The translations under genes were made by a program, and so were the position numbers. From JAADHI01 sp964451325 (GTDB lineage: Bacteria > Nitrospirota > Nitrospiria > SBBL01 > JAADHI01): a stretch of 64,000 bases of DNA. How positions within the stretch are numbered: the stretch's first letter is position 1; every line of letters starts with the position of its first letter. Positions 44,191 to 52,459 of the stretch are shown piece after piece. The stretch spans positions 186,001 through 250,000 of the forward strand of contig CAYVHO010000002.1 of the NCBI GenBank assembly GCA_964451325.1, given 5' to 3'. The notes below the pieces were generated by a model. The model saw only the letters and a program-made list of their open reading frames with translations. It was not told where the DNA came from and ran no database searches.

Positions 44191-45147
44191 ATGCACCCTG
44201 CCCTCCTTTCAAGTGCTTTTGGTCTGGATTTATTGATGGGGGATCCTTTGTGGCTCCCCCATCCCGTGCGGCTGATGGGCAAAGGCATTACGGTGCTCGA
44301 AACTTTGCTGCGGCGCTGGATTGTGCCACGTTTCGGCGAAAAGCTTGCGGGTTGTCTTCTTTTGACAACACTTGTTTTGCTCGTTTTTGCTGTAACAACC
44401 TTGATCATCGCCATCGGGATGTGGATACATCCGGCATTGGGCATGGGCTTCATGCTTTATTTTGCTTACACCTGTCTTGCGACAAAATCGCTGGGCGATG
44501 CGGCATCTGGGGTACGAGACGCACTTGAAAGTGCATCCCTGCCACTGGCCCAAAAACGTTTGTCGCAGATTGTTTCACGGGAGACAGATGCGCTTTCTGA
44601 AAAGTCCGTCATTCGTGCAACGGTCGAAACCGTTGCCGAAAATACTTCCGATGGCATTATCGCCCCGCTTTTTTATTTGGCCCTCGGTGGCCCGCCACTT
44701 GCGATGGCCTATAAAGCCATCAATACCTTGGATTCTATGGTGGGTTATCAAAACAAATCCTATCAACATTTTGGTTGGGCTTCCGCAAAGTGTGACGATT
44801 GGGCCAATTTTTTGCCCGCGCGTCTTAGCGGTTTTTTGATGTGTTTTGCCGCAAGTTTTCATTTTCGCCGGGGTCTTCAGGCCTTCAAAATCATGTCGCG
44901 AGATGGGCAGAAGCATGACAGCCCCAATGCAGGCATTTCTGAAGCGGCCACTGCCGGGGCATTGGGTATTCAACTCGGTGGGCCCAATCTTTACAAAGGG
45001 GTCTTAAAAGAAAAACCCTGGCTGGGCGAGGCCGAACAAAAGCCTGAAATAAGACACATTCAAGACAGCATTCGATTGATGCGAAGCGCTGCAATGTTGA
45101 TGTGCTTCGCCCTGGTTTCGATGGAGATTGTAGTGGGGTCACTCTAA
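44191..45147 (+). CDS. cbiB: Adenosylcobinamide-phosphate synthase
   Basis: Attaches aminopropanol (phosphate) to cobyric acid. Integral membrane protein of 318 residues. The start has LDLLMGDPLWLPHPVRLMG, then ETVAENTSDGIIAPLFYLALG and PLAMAYKAINTLDSMVGYQN, AKCDDWANFLPARL. These are well-known CbiB/CobD motifs. The stop overlaps the cbiA start by one base (TAATG). Confidence 0.95.
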   Translation: MHPALLSSAFGLDLLMGDPLWLPHPVRLMGKGITVLETLLRRWIVPRFGEKLAGCLLLTTLVLLVFAVTTLIIAIGMWIHPALGMGFMLYFAYTCLATKSLGDAASGVRDALESASLPLAQKRLSQIVSRETDALSEKSVIRATVETVAENTSDGIIAPLFYLALGGPPLAMAYKAINTLDSMVGYQNKSYQHFGWASAKCDDWANFLPARLSGFLMCFAASFHFRRGLQAFKIMSRDGQKHDSPNAGISEAATAGALGIQLGGPNLYKGVLKEKPWLGEAEQKPEIRHIQDSIRLMRSAAMLMCFALVSMEIVVGSL

Positions 45148-46412
45148 TGAAGGCCTTTGTCATCGCAGGCACGCACAGTGGCGTGGGCAAAACAACGGTT
45201 TCTATTGGCATTATGGCCGAATTGAGACGGCAGGGTTTAAGCGTGCAGGCCTTTAAAGTCGGGCCGGATTACATTGATCCGTCTTATCATCGTCTCGCAA
45301 CCGGTCGCCCTTCCCGTAATTTGGATACCTGGCTTTGCAGCAAAATCGCCGTGCGAAAAATCTTTGCGCGTTCTGCTTCAGAGATCAATGTCGTCGAGGG
45401 CGTCATGGGTTTGTTTGATGGGGCCAAAGGCGGAAAGGGCAGTACGGCGGAAATTGCAGCGCTCTTGGATTTTCCCGTGATTCTTGTGGTGGATGCCAAG
45501 GGTATGGCGCAGTCAGTCGGTGCTTTGGTCCAGGGTTTTGTACAGTATCAGCCTAAAAAAACACGTATTGCAGGGGTTATCTTTAACCGCGTGGCCTCTG
45601 AGGGGCATTATGACTATTTAAAAAGGGCCGTCAAAATTCCCAGCCTTGGCTGGATTTCAAAAAATAAAGACATGTATTTGCCCGAACGCCATCTGGGCCT
45701 GGTGCCTGCAAACGAGCGTGAACCCGACATCGAAATCATACGCCAAGGGGTCGTTGAACATCTGGATCTAGACAAACTCCTGCGTCTTTCAGAGATGCAA
45801 AAACCTCAGACGAAAGCGTTGACCCTGCGAAAAAAACGGGTGCGCATTGCCTATGCCCTGGATCGCGCCTTTCACTTTTATTATCAGGACAACCTCGATT
45901 TGTTGGCAGCGGCAGGGGCGGAGTTGATTCCTTTTAGTCCGCTTTCAGACAAAACCTTGCCGGATGCGGATTTACTTTATTTTGGCGGCGGATTCCCCGA
46001 ATGTTTTGAAACCCAATTGTCTGAAAATAAAGCCTTTTGTCGGGCCATTCGAGATTGGAACTTACCTATTTATGCGGAATGCGGTGGTTTGTATTATTTA
46101 AGCCTCATCGGAAAAATTCCAGGGAAAATGCAGATGCGGGATAGGCTTCAGCACTTTGGTTATACCGAAGCAATCGCCCAAACCGATACCTGTCTTGTGC
46201 GCAAAGGGGAAAAGATCAAAGGCCACATGTTTCATTATTCTCATTGGGAGGGGCCGCCCAATTTGTATACCTTTGAAAAACGGGGCCGATCTATCACAGA
46301 AGGCTATGCGGCGGGGAAGATTCATGCCTCTTTTCTGCATGTGCATTTTGCCTCAAAACCTGGCTTAGCCCGCCGTTTGCTCGAGATGGCACAAAAAGAC
46401 AAGGAGGCTTAA
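45147..46412 (+). CDS. cbiA: Cobyrinate a,c-diamide synthase
   Basis: Glutamine-dependent amidation of cob(II)yrinate at the a and c side chains. The 421 residues have a P-loop GTHSGVGKTTVSIGI, the deep block KVGPDYIDPSYH, and a C-terminal glutamine amidotransferase domain with the Cys in PIYAECGGLYYLS. I take ATG 45147 as the start (frame open to 45102, in cbiB, is not likely). Followed by cbiX two bases later. Confidence 0.95.
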   Translation: MKAFVIAGTHSGVGKTTVSIGIMAELRRQGLSVQAFKVGPDYIDPSYHRLATGRPSRNLDTWLCSKIAVRKIFARSASEINVVEGVMGLFDGAKGGKGSTAEIAALLDFPVILVVDAKGMAQSVGALVQGFVQYQPKKTRIAGVIFNRVASEGHYDYLKRAVKIPSLGWISKNKDMYLPERHLGLVPANEREPDIEIIRQGVVEHLDLDKLLRLSEMQKPQTKALTLRKKRVRIAYALDRAFHFYYQDNLDLLAAAGAELIPFSPLSDKTLPDADLLYFGGGFPECFETQLSENKAFCRAIRDWNLPIYAECGGLYYLSLIGKIPGKMQMRDRLQHFGYTEAIAQTDTCLVRKGEKIKGHMFHYSHWEGPPNLYTFEKRGRSITEGYAAGKIHASFLHVHFASKPGLARRLLEMAQKDKEA

Positions 46413-46414
46413 GC

Positions 46415-47137
46415 GTGAAACAAGCTGTTTTGCTCGTCGGTCATGGCAGCAAAGATCCCGAAGGCAATAGAGAATTCGAAGCCTTTGCCCAGAAAGTAGG
46501 GATGCGTTATTGTATGTTGGACTATGTCGAACCTTCGCTTCCGACCGCGCTGGAGGTGCTTGCCGCAGAAGGCATCACCGATCTCGCGGTCATTCCCTAT
46601 TTTCTTTTTGCAGGCGGTCATGTCAAAAAAGACATCCCGCAAATCATCGACAGCGCCCGCGTTTTATATCCCAAAATGGCGATTTATTTGGGACAACACT
46701 TAGGTCTCGAAAAGGCCTTGTTTGAAGTCTGCGCCGAGCGTTTAGGGACAACAAAAGACAGAAAGGTGCTTCTGGTTGGACGCGGCAGCCTTCATGACGA
46801 ACCCATCCGCGACATGGAAAAAGTGACAGAAAGTCTACGGTCATTGACCGAAAATTCCGACATCGATCATTGTTTTATTGCGCTGGCCCCACCTGATCTT
46901 CCGATAGGCATCAAAAGCAACAGAAGTGCTTCAAATGCAGCACCCATCGTCCTGCCGTATTTTTTGTTCACAGGCATCCTGGTCAAACGTATCGCGCGGA
47001 TCGCGCTTGAACAGGGCTGTGAAGTGCGTCCTCATTTGGGTGTGCATGAAAAATTGATTCATTTGCTTCATCAACGCAGCACACAAATCTGGGAGGGAAC
47101 ACATCATGCAAGCCATATTGAACCCGCAAGCCATTGA
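46415..47137 (+). CDS. cbiX: Sirohydrochlorin cobaltochelatase (CbiX, long form)
   Basis: Inserts cobalt into sirohydrochlorin, the entry step of the anaerobic pathway. The 240 residues carry two related halves: LLVGHGSKDPEGNREFEAFA with IPYFLFAGGHVKKDIPQII, and later LLVGRGSLHDEP and VLPYFLFTGILVKRI. The second His of the GHG metal site remains only in the first half. GTG start, AGGAGGC upstream. The end overlaps cbiC by 32 bases. Confidence 0.93.
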   Translation: MKQAVLLVGHGSKDPEGNREFEAFAQKVGMRYCMLDYVEPSLPTALEVLAAEGITDLAVIPYFLFAGGHVKKDIPQIIDSARVLYPKMAIYLGQHLGLEKALFEVCAERLGTTKDRKVLLVGRGSLHDEPIRDMEKVTESLRSLTENSDIDHCFIALAPPDLPIGIKSNRSASNAAPIVLPYFLFTGILVKRIARIALEQGCEVRPHLGVHEKLIHLLHQRSTQIWEGTHHASHIEPASH

Positions 47138-47729
47138 AACAGAATCATTTCGCATCATCGAAAATGAACTGGGGCCGCATTCATTTTCACCTGAAATGTT
47201 GGCCATCGTTCGCCGGGCCATTCACGCCACGGCCGATTTTGATTTTGCAAAAACCATCCGGATTTATCCGGGGGCGATTGCCGCTGGCATTGCAGCCATC
47301 CGTCGCGGCGCGCCCATTATTGCAGATGTGCAGATGATTCAAGCCGGCATCAATAAAAAAGGATTACAGCCTTTTGGTTGCGAGGTCTTTTGTTTTATCG
47401 GCGAAGACAAAGTGGCCAAAAAAGCACTTTCTTTGGGGGTGACACGCGCCATTGTTTCGATGCGAAAAGCCGCGACCTATTATCCCGGTGCAATTTACGC
47501 CATTGGAAATGCCCCCACCGCACTTTTGGAATTGATCCGTCTCTCAGAGCAGGCCCAACCCGCACTCGTTGTGGGGGTGCCCGTGGGTTTTGTGTCCGCC
47601 GTCGAATCCAAGGCACAATTGGCTGAAACCACTTTGCCTTATATCACCGCTTTGGGACGAAAGGGCGGCACACCCGTCGCCGTTTCCATGATGAATGCCC
47701 TGATTAAACTCGCGGGAGAAATCGAATGA
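47106..47729 (+). CDS. cbiC: Cobalt-precorrin-8 methylmutase
   Basis: Moves the C-11 methyl to C-12 to give cobyrinate. The 207 residues show RRAIHATADFDFAKTI with the catalytic His, GAPIIADVQMIQAGI, AIYAIGNAPTALLEL and VGVPVGFVSAVESK. All are strong CbiC/CobH features. A GGGAGG ribosome site lies 7 bases before the ATG. Confidence 0.96.
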   Translation: MQAILNPQAIETESFRIIENELGPHSFSPEMLAIVRRAIHATADFDFAKTIRIYPGAIAAGIAAIRRGAPIIADVQMIQAGINKKGLQPFGCEVFCFIGEDKVAKKALSLGVTRAIVSMRKAATYYPGAIYAIGNAPTALLELIRLSEQAQPALVVGVPVGFVSAVESKAQLAETTLPYITALGRKGGTPVAVSMMNALIKLAGEIE

Positions 47730-48043
47730 AACCCTACAAGTGGCACCTCTTGATTTGCACCGGTTCCCGCTGCACCGAAGACGGGGAAGCCGAAGACCTC
47801 TTTAAAAGCCTCGGGGAAAAGCTCAAAGCGCGGGGTTTAAACGATGGTGATCTGCGGGTAAAACGCACACGCTGTAGTTGTTTTGCCATTTGCAAAGAAG
47901 GCCCCATCGTCACTATTCACCCCGACGGCACCTGGTATAACCGGGTCACACCGGAGGTCTTGGATGAAATCCTCGATAAACACCTCAAAGGCGGTGAGGT
48001 GCTTGAAGAGCATGTCTATCATCAAGCGGAGTCTGTTGGTTGA
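47726..48043 (+). CDS. Thioredoxin-like [2Fe-2S] ferredoxin in the cobalamin operon
   Basis: A 105-residue protein of the thioredoxin-like ferredoxin family. Cysteines are C11, C16, C50, C52 and C56 (CTGSRC and RCSCFAICKEGP), enough for a [2Fe-2S] cluster. It overlaps the cbiC end by 4 bases (ATGA). It probably supplies electrons for a step of corrin synthesis or for cobalt reduction before adenosylation by CobO. This is inference from position. Confidence 0.85.
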   Translation: MKPYKWHLLICTGSRCTEDGEAEDLFKSLGEKLKARGLNDGDLRVKRTRCSCFAICKEGPIVTIHPDGTWYNRVTPEVLDEILDKHLKGGEVLEEHVYHQAESVG

Positions 48044-48096
48044 GGGAATTTAACAGAAAGGAGGACAACACACACAATCGATTTCAAATAAATCCA

Positions 48097-48245
48097 TGCA
48101 GCGATTCCGGGAAGGCGATGTAAATTCGCCACTGCCCCGCAACTGTAATCGGGAACGACGTTTGCACAAAGCCACTGTCTGAATTGAGATGGGAAGGCGC
48201 AGAACAAGTCGCATGATCCGTGAGTCAGGAGACCGGGCGTTTGCA
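48097..48245 (+). ncRNA. Cobalamin riboswitch 2
   Basis: Conserved segments: GCCACTGCCCCGCAACTGTAA, a second AAGCCACTG, GATGGGAAGGCG and the B12 box GAGTCAGGAGACCGG. The region is followed by a short hairpin TTCCC-GCGG-GGGAA just ahead of the AAGGAG ribosome site of the next gene, which suggests translational control. It is nearly identical to riboswitch 3 apart from the insert there. Confidence 0.94.
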
Positions 48246-48287
48246 CAATACACCACACTTCCCGCGGGGGAAAGAAGGAGAAATCAC

Positions 48288-49502
48288 ATGAAATATCCCA
48301 TTGTTTCTAGCATTGTTTTTTCAATTATTCTTAGCATCAGTTCTTTTTCGGGCGCGAGCACCCTTGAATCAAGGCCATTACTCAGCAGCCTCAGCGGTTA
48401 TGATCCCCTTACTCTCGTTTTTGTCACCAACCGCGACTCAAATGATATCGCTGTCATTGACACAAAAAGTGACGAAGTCATTGCGCGTATAGCGCTTGGG
48501 AAATTTACCAATGCCCATATGTCGATGCTCACGCATGATGGTAAAAAATTATTGGTTTCCGCCACAGGAAGAGACCAGTTTCTGATTGTGGATTTGGCGA
48601 CTTTGTCCATCGAACGTACCATTGCAACCGGTGCAGCTCCAGAGCATTTTGGCATTACGAAAGACAACCGTTATGCCTATGTAGGCAATATGGATGATGA
48701 CAGCGTTTCTCTCATCGACCTGAGAAAAGGCACGGAATTAAAACGCTTTGCGGGATTTCCAGAGCCACATGGTTTCAGCCTTTCAGGGGACGGAGATAAA
48801 ATGTATGTCGCAACTTTTGGCGCACATGAGGTGCGCAGCATTGATATTCCCACGCAAAAAATGGCCAAACGGCTTGCCATCGGCACCGTGCATCGTGCAG
48901 CCATTCGAGACAAAGCACGTTATCAGAGTGAACTGAAAGGGGTGGCGAACCCGACGCTTTCCATAGACGGAAAAACGCTCTATGCGGCCGATGGAGATTC
49001 AGGAGAGTTGGGCATCATCGATACAGAAACCGATCGTGTGATTTCCACGATCAAAGTCGGAGATGCGCCCTGGCGGGCTTATGCCTCCCCGGATGGTCTG
49101 TGGATGCTTGTCCCCAATAATGGAGATGAAAGTATTTCTGTCATCAGTACCCGTACACAAAAAGTTGTCACTACTTTACAAGGCGGCCCGACCATGACGG
49201 GTGTGAACTTCGTGCAAGGCGGAAAAAAAGCTTATGTCATCAGCCAGGAGGAGAGCACGGTCTACGTCTACGACTTGGAAAACTTCAAACAAATCAATCG
49301 CCTGAAAATTGGAAATAATCTCGCGCTGGAGACCGCGGCCACAACGGCTGACGGCCGGAAAGTCTATCTCGCCTCTTCAACGGACGACGCCATTTATGTC
49401 ATTGACGGCGCAAGCGATCAGGTCAAGCGTATCGCCAATGTCGGACGTTTTCCCTGGGGTGTGACGATTTTAGGCGCCGCAAGTCAGAACTATTGCCATT
49501 GA
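48288..49502 (+). CDS. Secreted YncE-like beta-propeller protein
   Basis: A 404-residue protein with a signal peptide (about 22 residues, ending SGAS) and seven YVTN-type beta-propeller repeats, e.g. LVFVTNRDSNDIAVIDTK, DNRYAYVGNMDDDSVSLID, KTLYAADGDSGELGIIDTE and GRKVYLASSTDDAIYVIDG. Its close riboswitch shows B12-dependent control. A role in periplasmic corrinoid or metal handling is inferred; no enzymatic motif. It ends with NYCH, a Cys/His pair that might bind metal. ATG 48288 has AAGGAG upstream; the frame to 48189 lies in the riboswitch. Confidence 0.82.
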   Translation: MKYPIVSSIVFSIILSISSFSGASTLESRPLLSSLSGYDPLTLVFVTNRDSNDIAVIDTKSDEVIARIALGKFTNAHMSMLTHDGKKLLVSATGRDQFLIVDLATLSIERTIATGAAPEHFGITKDNRYAYVGNMDDDSVSLIDLRKGTELKRFAGFPEPHGFSLSGDGDKMYVATFGAHEVRSIDIPTQKMAKRLAIGTVHRAAIRDKARYQSELKGVANPTLSIDGKTLYAADGDSGELGIIDTETDRVISTIKVGDAPWRAYASPDGLWMLVPNNGDESISVISTRTQKVVTTLQGGPTMTGVNFVQGGKKAYVISQEESTVYVYDLENFKQINRLKIGNNLALETAATTADGRKVYLASSTDDAIYVIDGASDQVKRIANVGRFPWGVTILGAASQNYCH

Positions 49503-49552
49503 GGAAATCCCCCCTGGCCCCCTTTGAAAAAGGGGGCCAGGGGGGATTTCCT
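49502..49552. repeat. 24-bp perfect inverted repeat between YncE-like gene and cobO
   Basis: Arms 49502-49525 and 49529-49552, perfectly complementary, loop GAA. C/G-rich arms with AAATCC at the outside, a type seen as multi-copy elements in many genomes. It may act as a terminator-like or mRNA-stabilising hairpin. Confidence 0.75.
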
Positions 49553-49569
49553 ATGAGAGGAGAAACAAA

Positions 49570-50091
49570 ATGCCAGAATGCAGGGGTTTAATCATTGTCA
49601 ATACCGGAGATGGCAAAGGCAAAACCACCGCTGCTTTGGGTTTAGCCATGCGGGCGGTGGGTGCGGGTCTAAAGGTCATCATGATTCAATTTATTAAGGG
49701 AGCCTGGCAGACCGGGGAGCAGGTCTCGGCCAAGACCCTGGGTTTTGAATTGCGCCCGATGGGCGAAGGCTTTACCTGGATTACGCAAGATCGGGAGCGG
49801 GATACCGCAAAGGCGGAGGCCGCCTGGCAATACGGGAAAAGCTGCCTGTTTTCAGGGGATTATGACCTGGTCATTTTGGATGAAATCAATATTGCCCTGG
49901 ATTACAATTATTTGGATCTCACTGATGTGCTGGAAACCTTAAAAACAAAGCCTAAAGACCTGCACGTGGCTTTGACCGGACGTCGCGCAAAAGCAGAACT
50001 ACTCGAAATCGCCGACTTGGCGACCGAGATGCGGGAGATTAAACATCCTTTTAAAAAAGGGATTAAAGCACAAAAAGGTATTGAATTTTAA
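49570..50091 (+). CDS. cobO: Corrinoid adenosyltransferase CobO/BtuR
   Basis: Transfers 5'-deoxyadenosyl from ATP to cob(I)yrinate diamide. The 173 residues have an N-terminal P-loop NTGDGKGKTTAALGLA, MIQFIKGAW, and LVILDEINIALDYNYL (Walker B), and the end motif EMREIKHPFKKGIKAQKGIEF without the last residue. The set is that of the CobA/BtuR/CobO family. Probably the second gene of the riboswitch-2 unit. Confidence 0.95.
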   Translation: MPECRGLIIVNTGDGKGKTTAALGLAMRAVGAGLKVIMIQFIKGAWQTGEQVSAKTLGFELRPMGEGFTWITQDRERDTAKAEAAWQYGKSCLFSGDYDLVILDEINIALDYNYLDLTDVLETLKTKPKDLHVALTGRRAKAELLEIADLATEMREIKHPFKKGIKAQKGIEF

Positions 50092-50157
50092 TTGAATTTT
50101 CGAGGAGGAACACCATGAAGCCGTAAGTAAGGGATACATGCAATTTAAAATTGATCT

Positions 50158-50340
50158 ATGCAGCGATTCCGGGAAGGCGATGTAATTTCGCCACTGCCCC
50201 GCAACTGTAATCGGGGACGACTTCTGCATAAAGGAAGCTCAGACTTAATCAGAGCTTCCTTTAGCCACTGTCCGTATTGGGATGGGAAGGCGCAGAACAC
50301 GTCGGATGATCCGAGAGTCAGGAGACCGGGCGTTTGCATA
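50158..50340 (+). ncRNA. Cobalamin riboswitch 3, with an inserted hairpin
   Basis: Same conserved parts as riboswitch 2, with GCCACTGCCCCGCAACTGTAA, AGCCACTG, GATGGGAAGGCG and the box GAGTCAGGAGACCGG. A further stem of about 33 bases (50230-50262) lies just before the second AGCCACTG. It ends close to a TTCCC-GAGG-GGGAA hairpin followed by AAGGAG and the receptor start. If functional it shows that this peripheral position tolerates an extra helix. Confidence 0.93.
50230..50262 (+). repeat. Dispersed palindromic repeat, copy D, inside riboswitch 3
   Basis: Arms AAAGGAAGCTC (50230-50240) and GAGCTTCCTTT (50252-50262) are perfectly complementary, loop 11. Absent from the otherwise nearly identical riboswitch 2. 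Bases 50240-50260 are identical to 3332-3352. Confidence 0.75.
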
Positions 50341-50383
50341 ACACACTCACACTTCCCGAGGGGGAAAAAGGAGAAATCATCAG

Positions 50384-52447
50384 GTGAAAAAGTTATGCGT
50401 CATTGTGTTCGTTTCAGTCTTGATGCCGAATCTGGTTTTTGGTGCCGAAGATGATGCGTTTGTTAAAACAGCCGGGGAAGCGCAGCCCCGAAGCGAAATG
50501 ATTCGCTTGCCCAGCGTCGTGGTGACCGCGACACGGAGTCAGAAGGAGATTAAAAATATCCCGGTAAAAATCGAGGTGATTGATCGTCAGGCTGTGGCTT
50601 TGACGACCGGAGAGACCCTCACAGAGCAACTTAAAAAGAATAGCTCCATCAATGTCATTGAATATCCCGGTGCCCTGGCTGGTATCGGGATTCGTGGTTT
50701 CAGACCGGAGTTTTCCGGCATTACAAAACATTCTCTAGTGCTGATCAATGGTCGCCCGGCCGGAGCCAGTAATCTCGCCACCATACTTTTGGACAACATC
50801 GAACGCATTGAAGTCTTAAAAGGCCCCGCATCGTCTCTCTATGGGGGGGAAGCCATGGGTGGCGTGGTGAATATTATCACCCGGAAAAACACCGAAATGC
50901 TCACCGGAATTGCCGAGATCGGTTATGGCGCTTTTGAGACCCGTTTTTTAAAGGGGGCGATTGGTGGCGGTCTTGGAAAAGACTTTGACTTTGATCTCTC
51001 TGCACGACGTTTTGAACAGGCCGATGACTTTAAAATGGGAAATGGGAAAATACGGAAGAATACATCGTATCGAACACAAAATGGCAGCCTCCGTCTGGGT
51101 GCCGATTTCTGGGAAGATTGGCGAATTGATATCAGTGGGGATTTATACCAAGGACGTGATATCAAGCTTCCCGGAGACATCTTTGACGGCGATGCCAAAT
51201 CGGGCCGCAAAGATATTGACCGCTCCGGTCTGGACCTGCGTATCGGGGGTGGACTGGGTTCTGGGAATAAGGTGGCGTTTACGGCCTATAAAACCAATGA
51301 AACCTCGGAGTCTTACAAGCACTTCACCGGCCGAGCCACACCGGTACAAGTTGAGCCCTACCGGAGTTTCGACGCGGATATTGACTGGCTGGGCTTTCAG
51401 CTCAAGGATGAATACACCTGGGCCGGACATCAATTCATCTCCGGGATTGATTATCAGGATATTGAGAAGAAGAGCCGCAGTTATAATCAGGACGGCAGCC
51501 GAAAAGCGCCTTTTTCACCGGATGAAGGCCGAAAAAATTGGGGGGCTTATTTGGAAAGCATTTGGACGTTTTTTGATCAAAAGCTCACGGCCACACTGGG
51601 CGGCCGATATGATGCCTTTGATGTGGAGACAAAAGCGACGCCTTTTAAAACAGATTTCAGACCCAATTCCGAAAATTTTTCCACCTTCAGCCCCCGTGCA
51701 GGATTCAATTACAATTTTCCTCAGGGTCTCAGACTTCACACCACCATCGGCAAAGCTTTTGTGCCGCCCAGTGCCGCGCAACTTGCAGGTTTTGCAGAGC
51801 GCATTGTGGGTGGCGTGACCATGACGACTCAGGGCAACGCGAACCTTGATCCGGAATCCTCCCTAAGTTACGACATCGGCTTTGCTTATGATCAGCCACA
51901 AGAGGGTCTCTCTCTGGATTTGACCTACTTTCACACAGACGTGGATGACCGGATCAGTAGGGTAACAAATGGAAATACCACGACTTTTGAAAATAGCCTC
52001 GGCGCGGTCATGGAAGGCTTGGAAGCGGACATGTCCTTTGATATTGGGGCAGCCCTGGCGTGGCAGCGTGTAGTCTCTTTTTTTGTCAACGCAACTTACA
52101 TGCTGAAGGCGGAAGAAGAACAGGTCGGCGGGACAAAAAGAGATATTCAGAATGTGGCGAAGTCCACGATAAACTACGGGGTTCAGTATGATGACGGTTT
52201 GCGGGATGGAAAACTACACTTTCGCAGCCAGGGGAAGATGAAGGACACCGACTGGAATGCCGCAGGATTTCCAGAGATAGAATACCCCGCTTTTACGGTC
52301 GTGGATCTTGTACTTCGTACGACTTTTGTTGAGAAAAACCGGTTCACCCTGAAGATAGACAACCTTTTTGACAAAGATTATTTTGAAAAAAAAGGCTTCC
52401 CAAAACCGGGGCGCGCTTTTTATGTTAGCTATGATTATCAGTTCTAA
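50384..52447 (+). CDS. TonB-dependent receptor under B12 riboswitch control
   Basis: A 687-residue outer-membrane receptor with a signal peptide (about 20 residues, ending VFGA) and TonB box-like RLPSVVVTATR. The plug has HSLVLINGRPAGASN and ERIEVLKGPASSLYGGEAMGGV; barrel strands end in FYVSYDYQF. It differs strongly from the BtuB-like receptor at 42310 and could carry another corrinoid or cobalt. GTG start with GGAG upstream. It leads the third unit, followed by an unknown protein and BtuFCD. Confidence 0.88.
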   Translation: MKKLCVIVFVSVLMPNLVFGAEDDAFVKTAGEAQPRSEMIRLPSVVVTATRSQKEIKNIPVKIEVIDRQAVALTTGETLTEQLKKNSSINVIEYPGALAGIGIRGFRPEFSGITKHSLVLINGRPAGASNLATILLDNIERIEVLKGPASSLYGGEAMGGVVNIITRKNTEMLTGIAEIGYGAFETRFLKGAIGGGLGKDFDFDLSARRFEQADDFKMGNGKIRKNTSYRTQNGSLRLGADFWEDWRIDISGDLYQGRDIKLPGDIFDGDAKSGRKDIDRSGLDLRIGGGLGSGNKVAFTAYKTNETSESYKHFTGRATPVQVEPYRSFDADIDWLGFQLKDEYTWAGHQFISGIDYQDIEKKSRSYNQDGSRKAPFSPDEGRKNWGAYLESIWTFFDQKLTATLGGRYDAFDVETKATPFKTDFRPNSENFSTFSPRAGFNYNFPQGLRLHTTIGKAFVPPSAAQLAGFAERIVGGVTMTTQGNANLDPESSLSYDIGFAYDQPQEGLSLDLTYFHTDVDDRISRVTNGNTTTFENSLGAVMEGLEADMSFDIGAALAWQRVVSFFVNATYMLKAEEEQVGGTKRDIQNVAKSTINYGVQYDDGLRDGKLHFRSQGKMKDTDWNAAGFPEIEYPAFTVVDLVLRTTFVEKNRFTLKIDNLFDKDYFEKKGFPKPGRAFYVSYDYQF

Positions 52448-52459
52448 AAAAGGAGACAA

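Noticed and set aside
48189..48287. N-terminal extension of the YncE-like protein over the riboswitch
   Set aside because: The frame is open but runs through the conserved B12 box; the signal peptide and ribosome site support 48288.
50961..51818. 285-codon frame within the second TonB receptor
   Set aside because: Frame-shifted shadow of the receptor with no family features.
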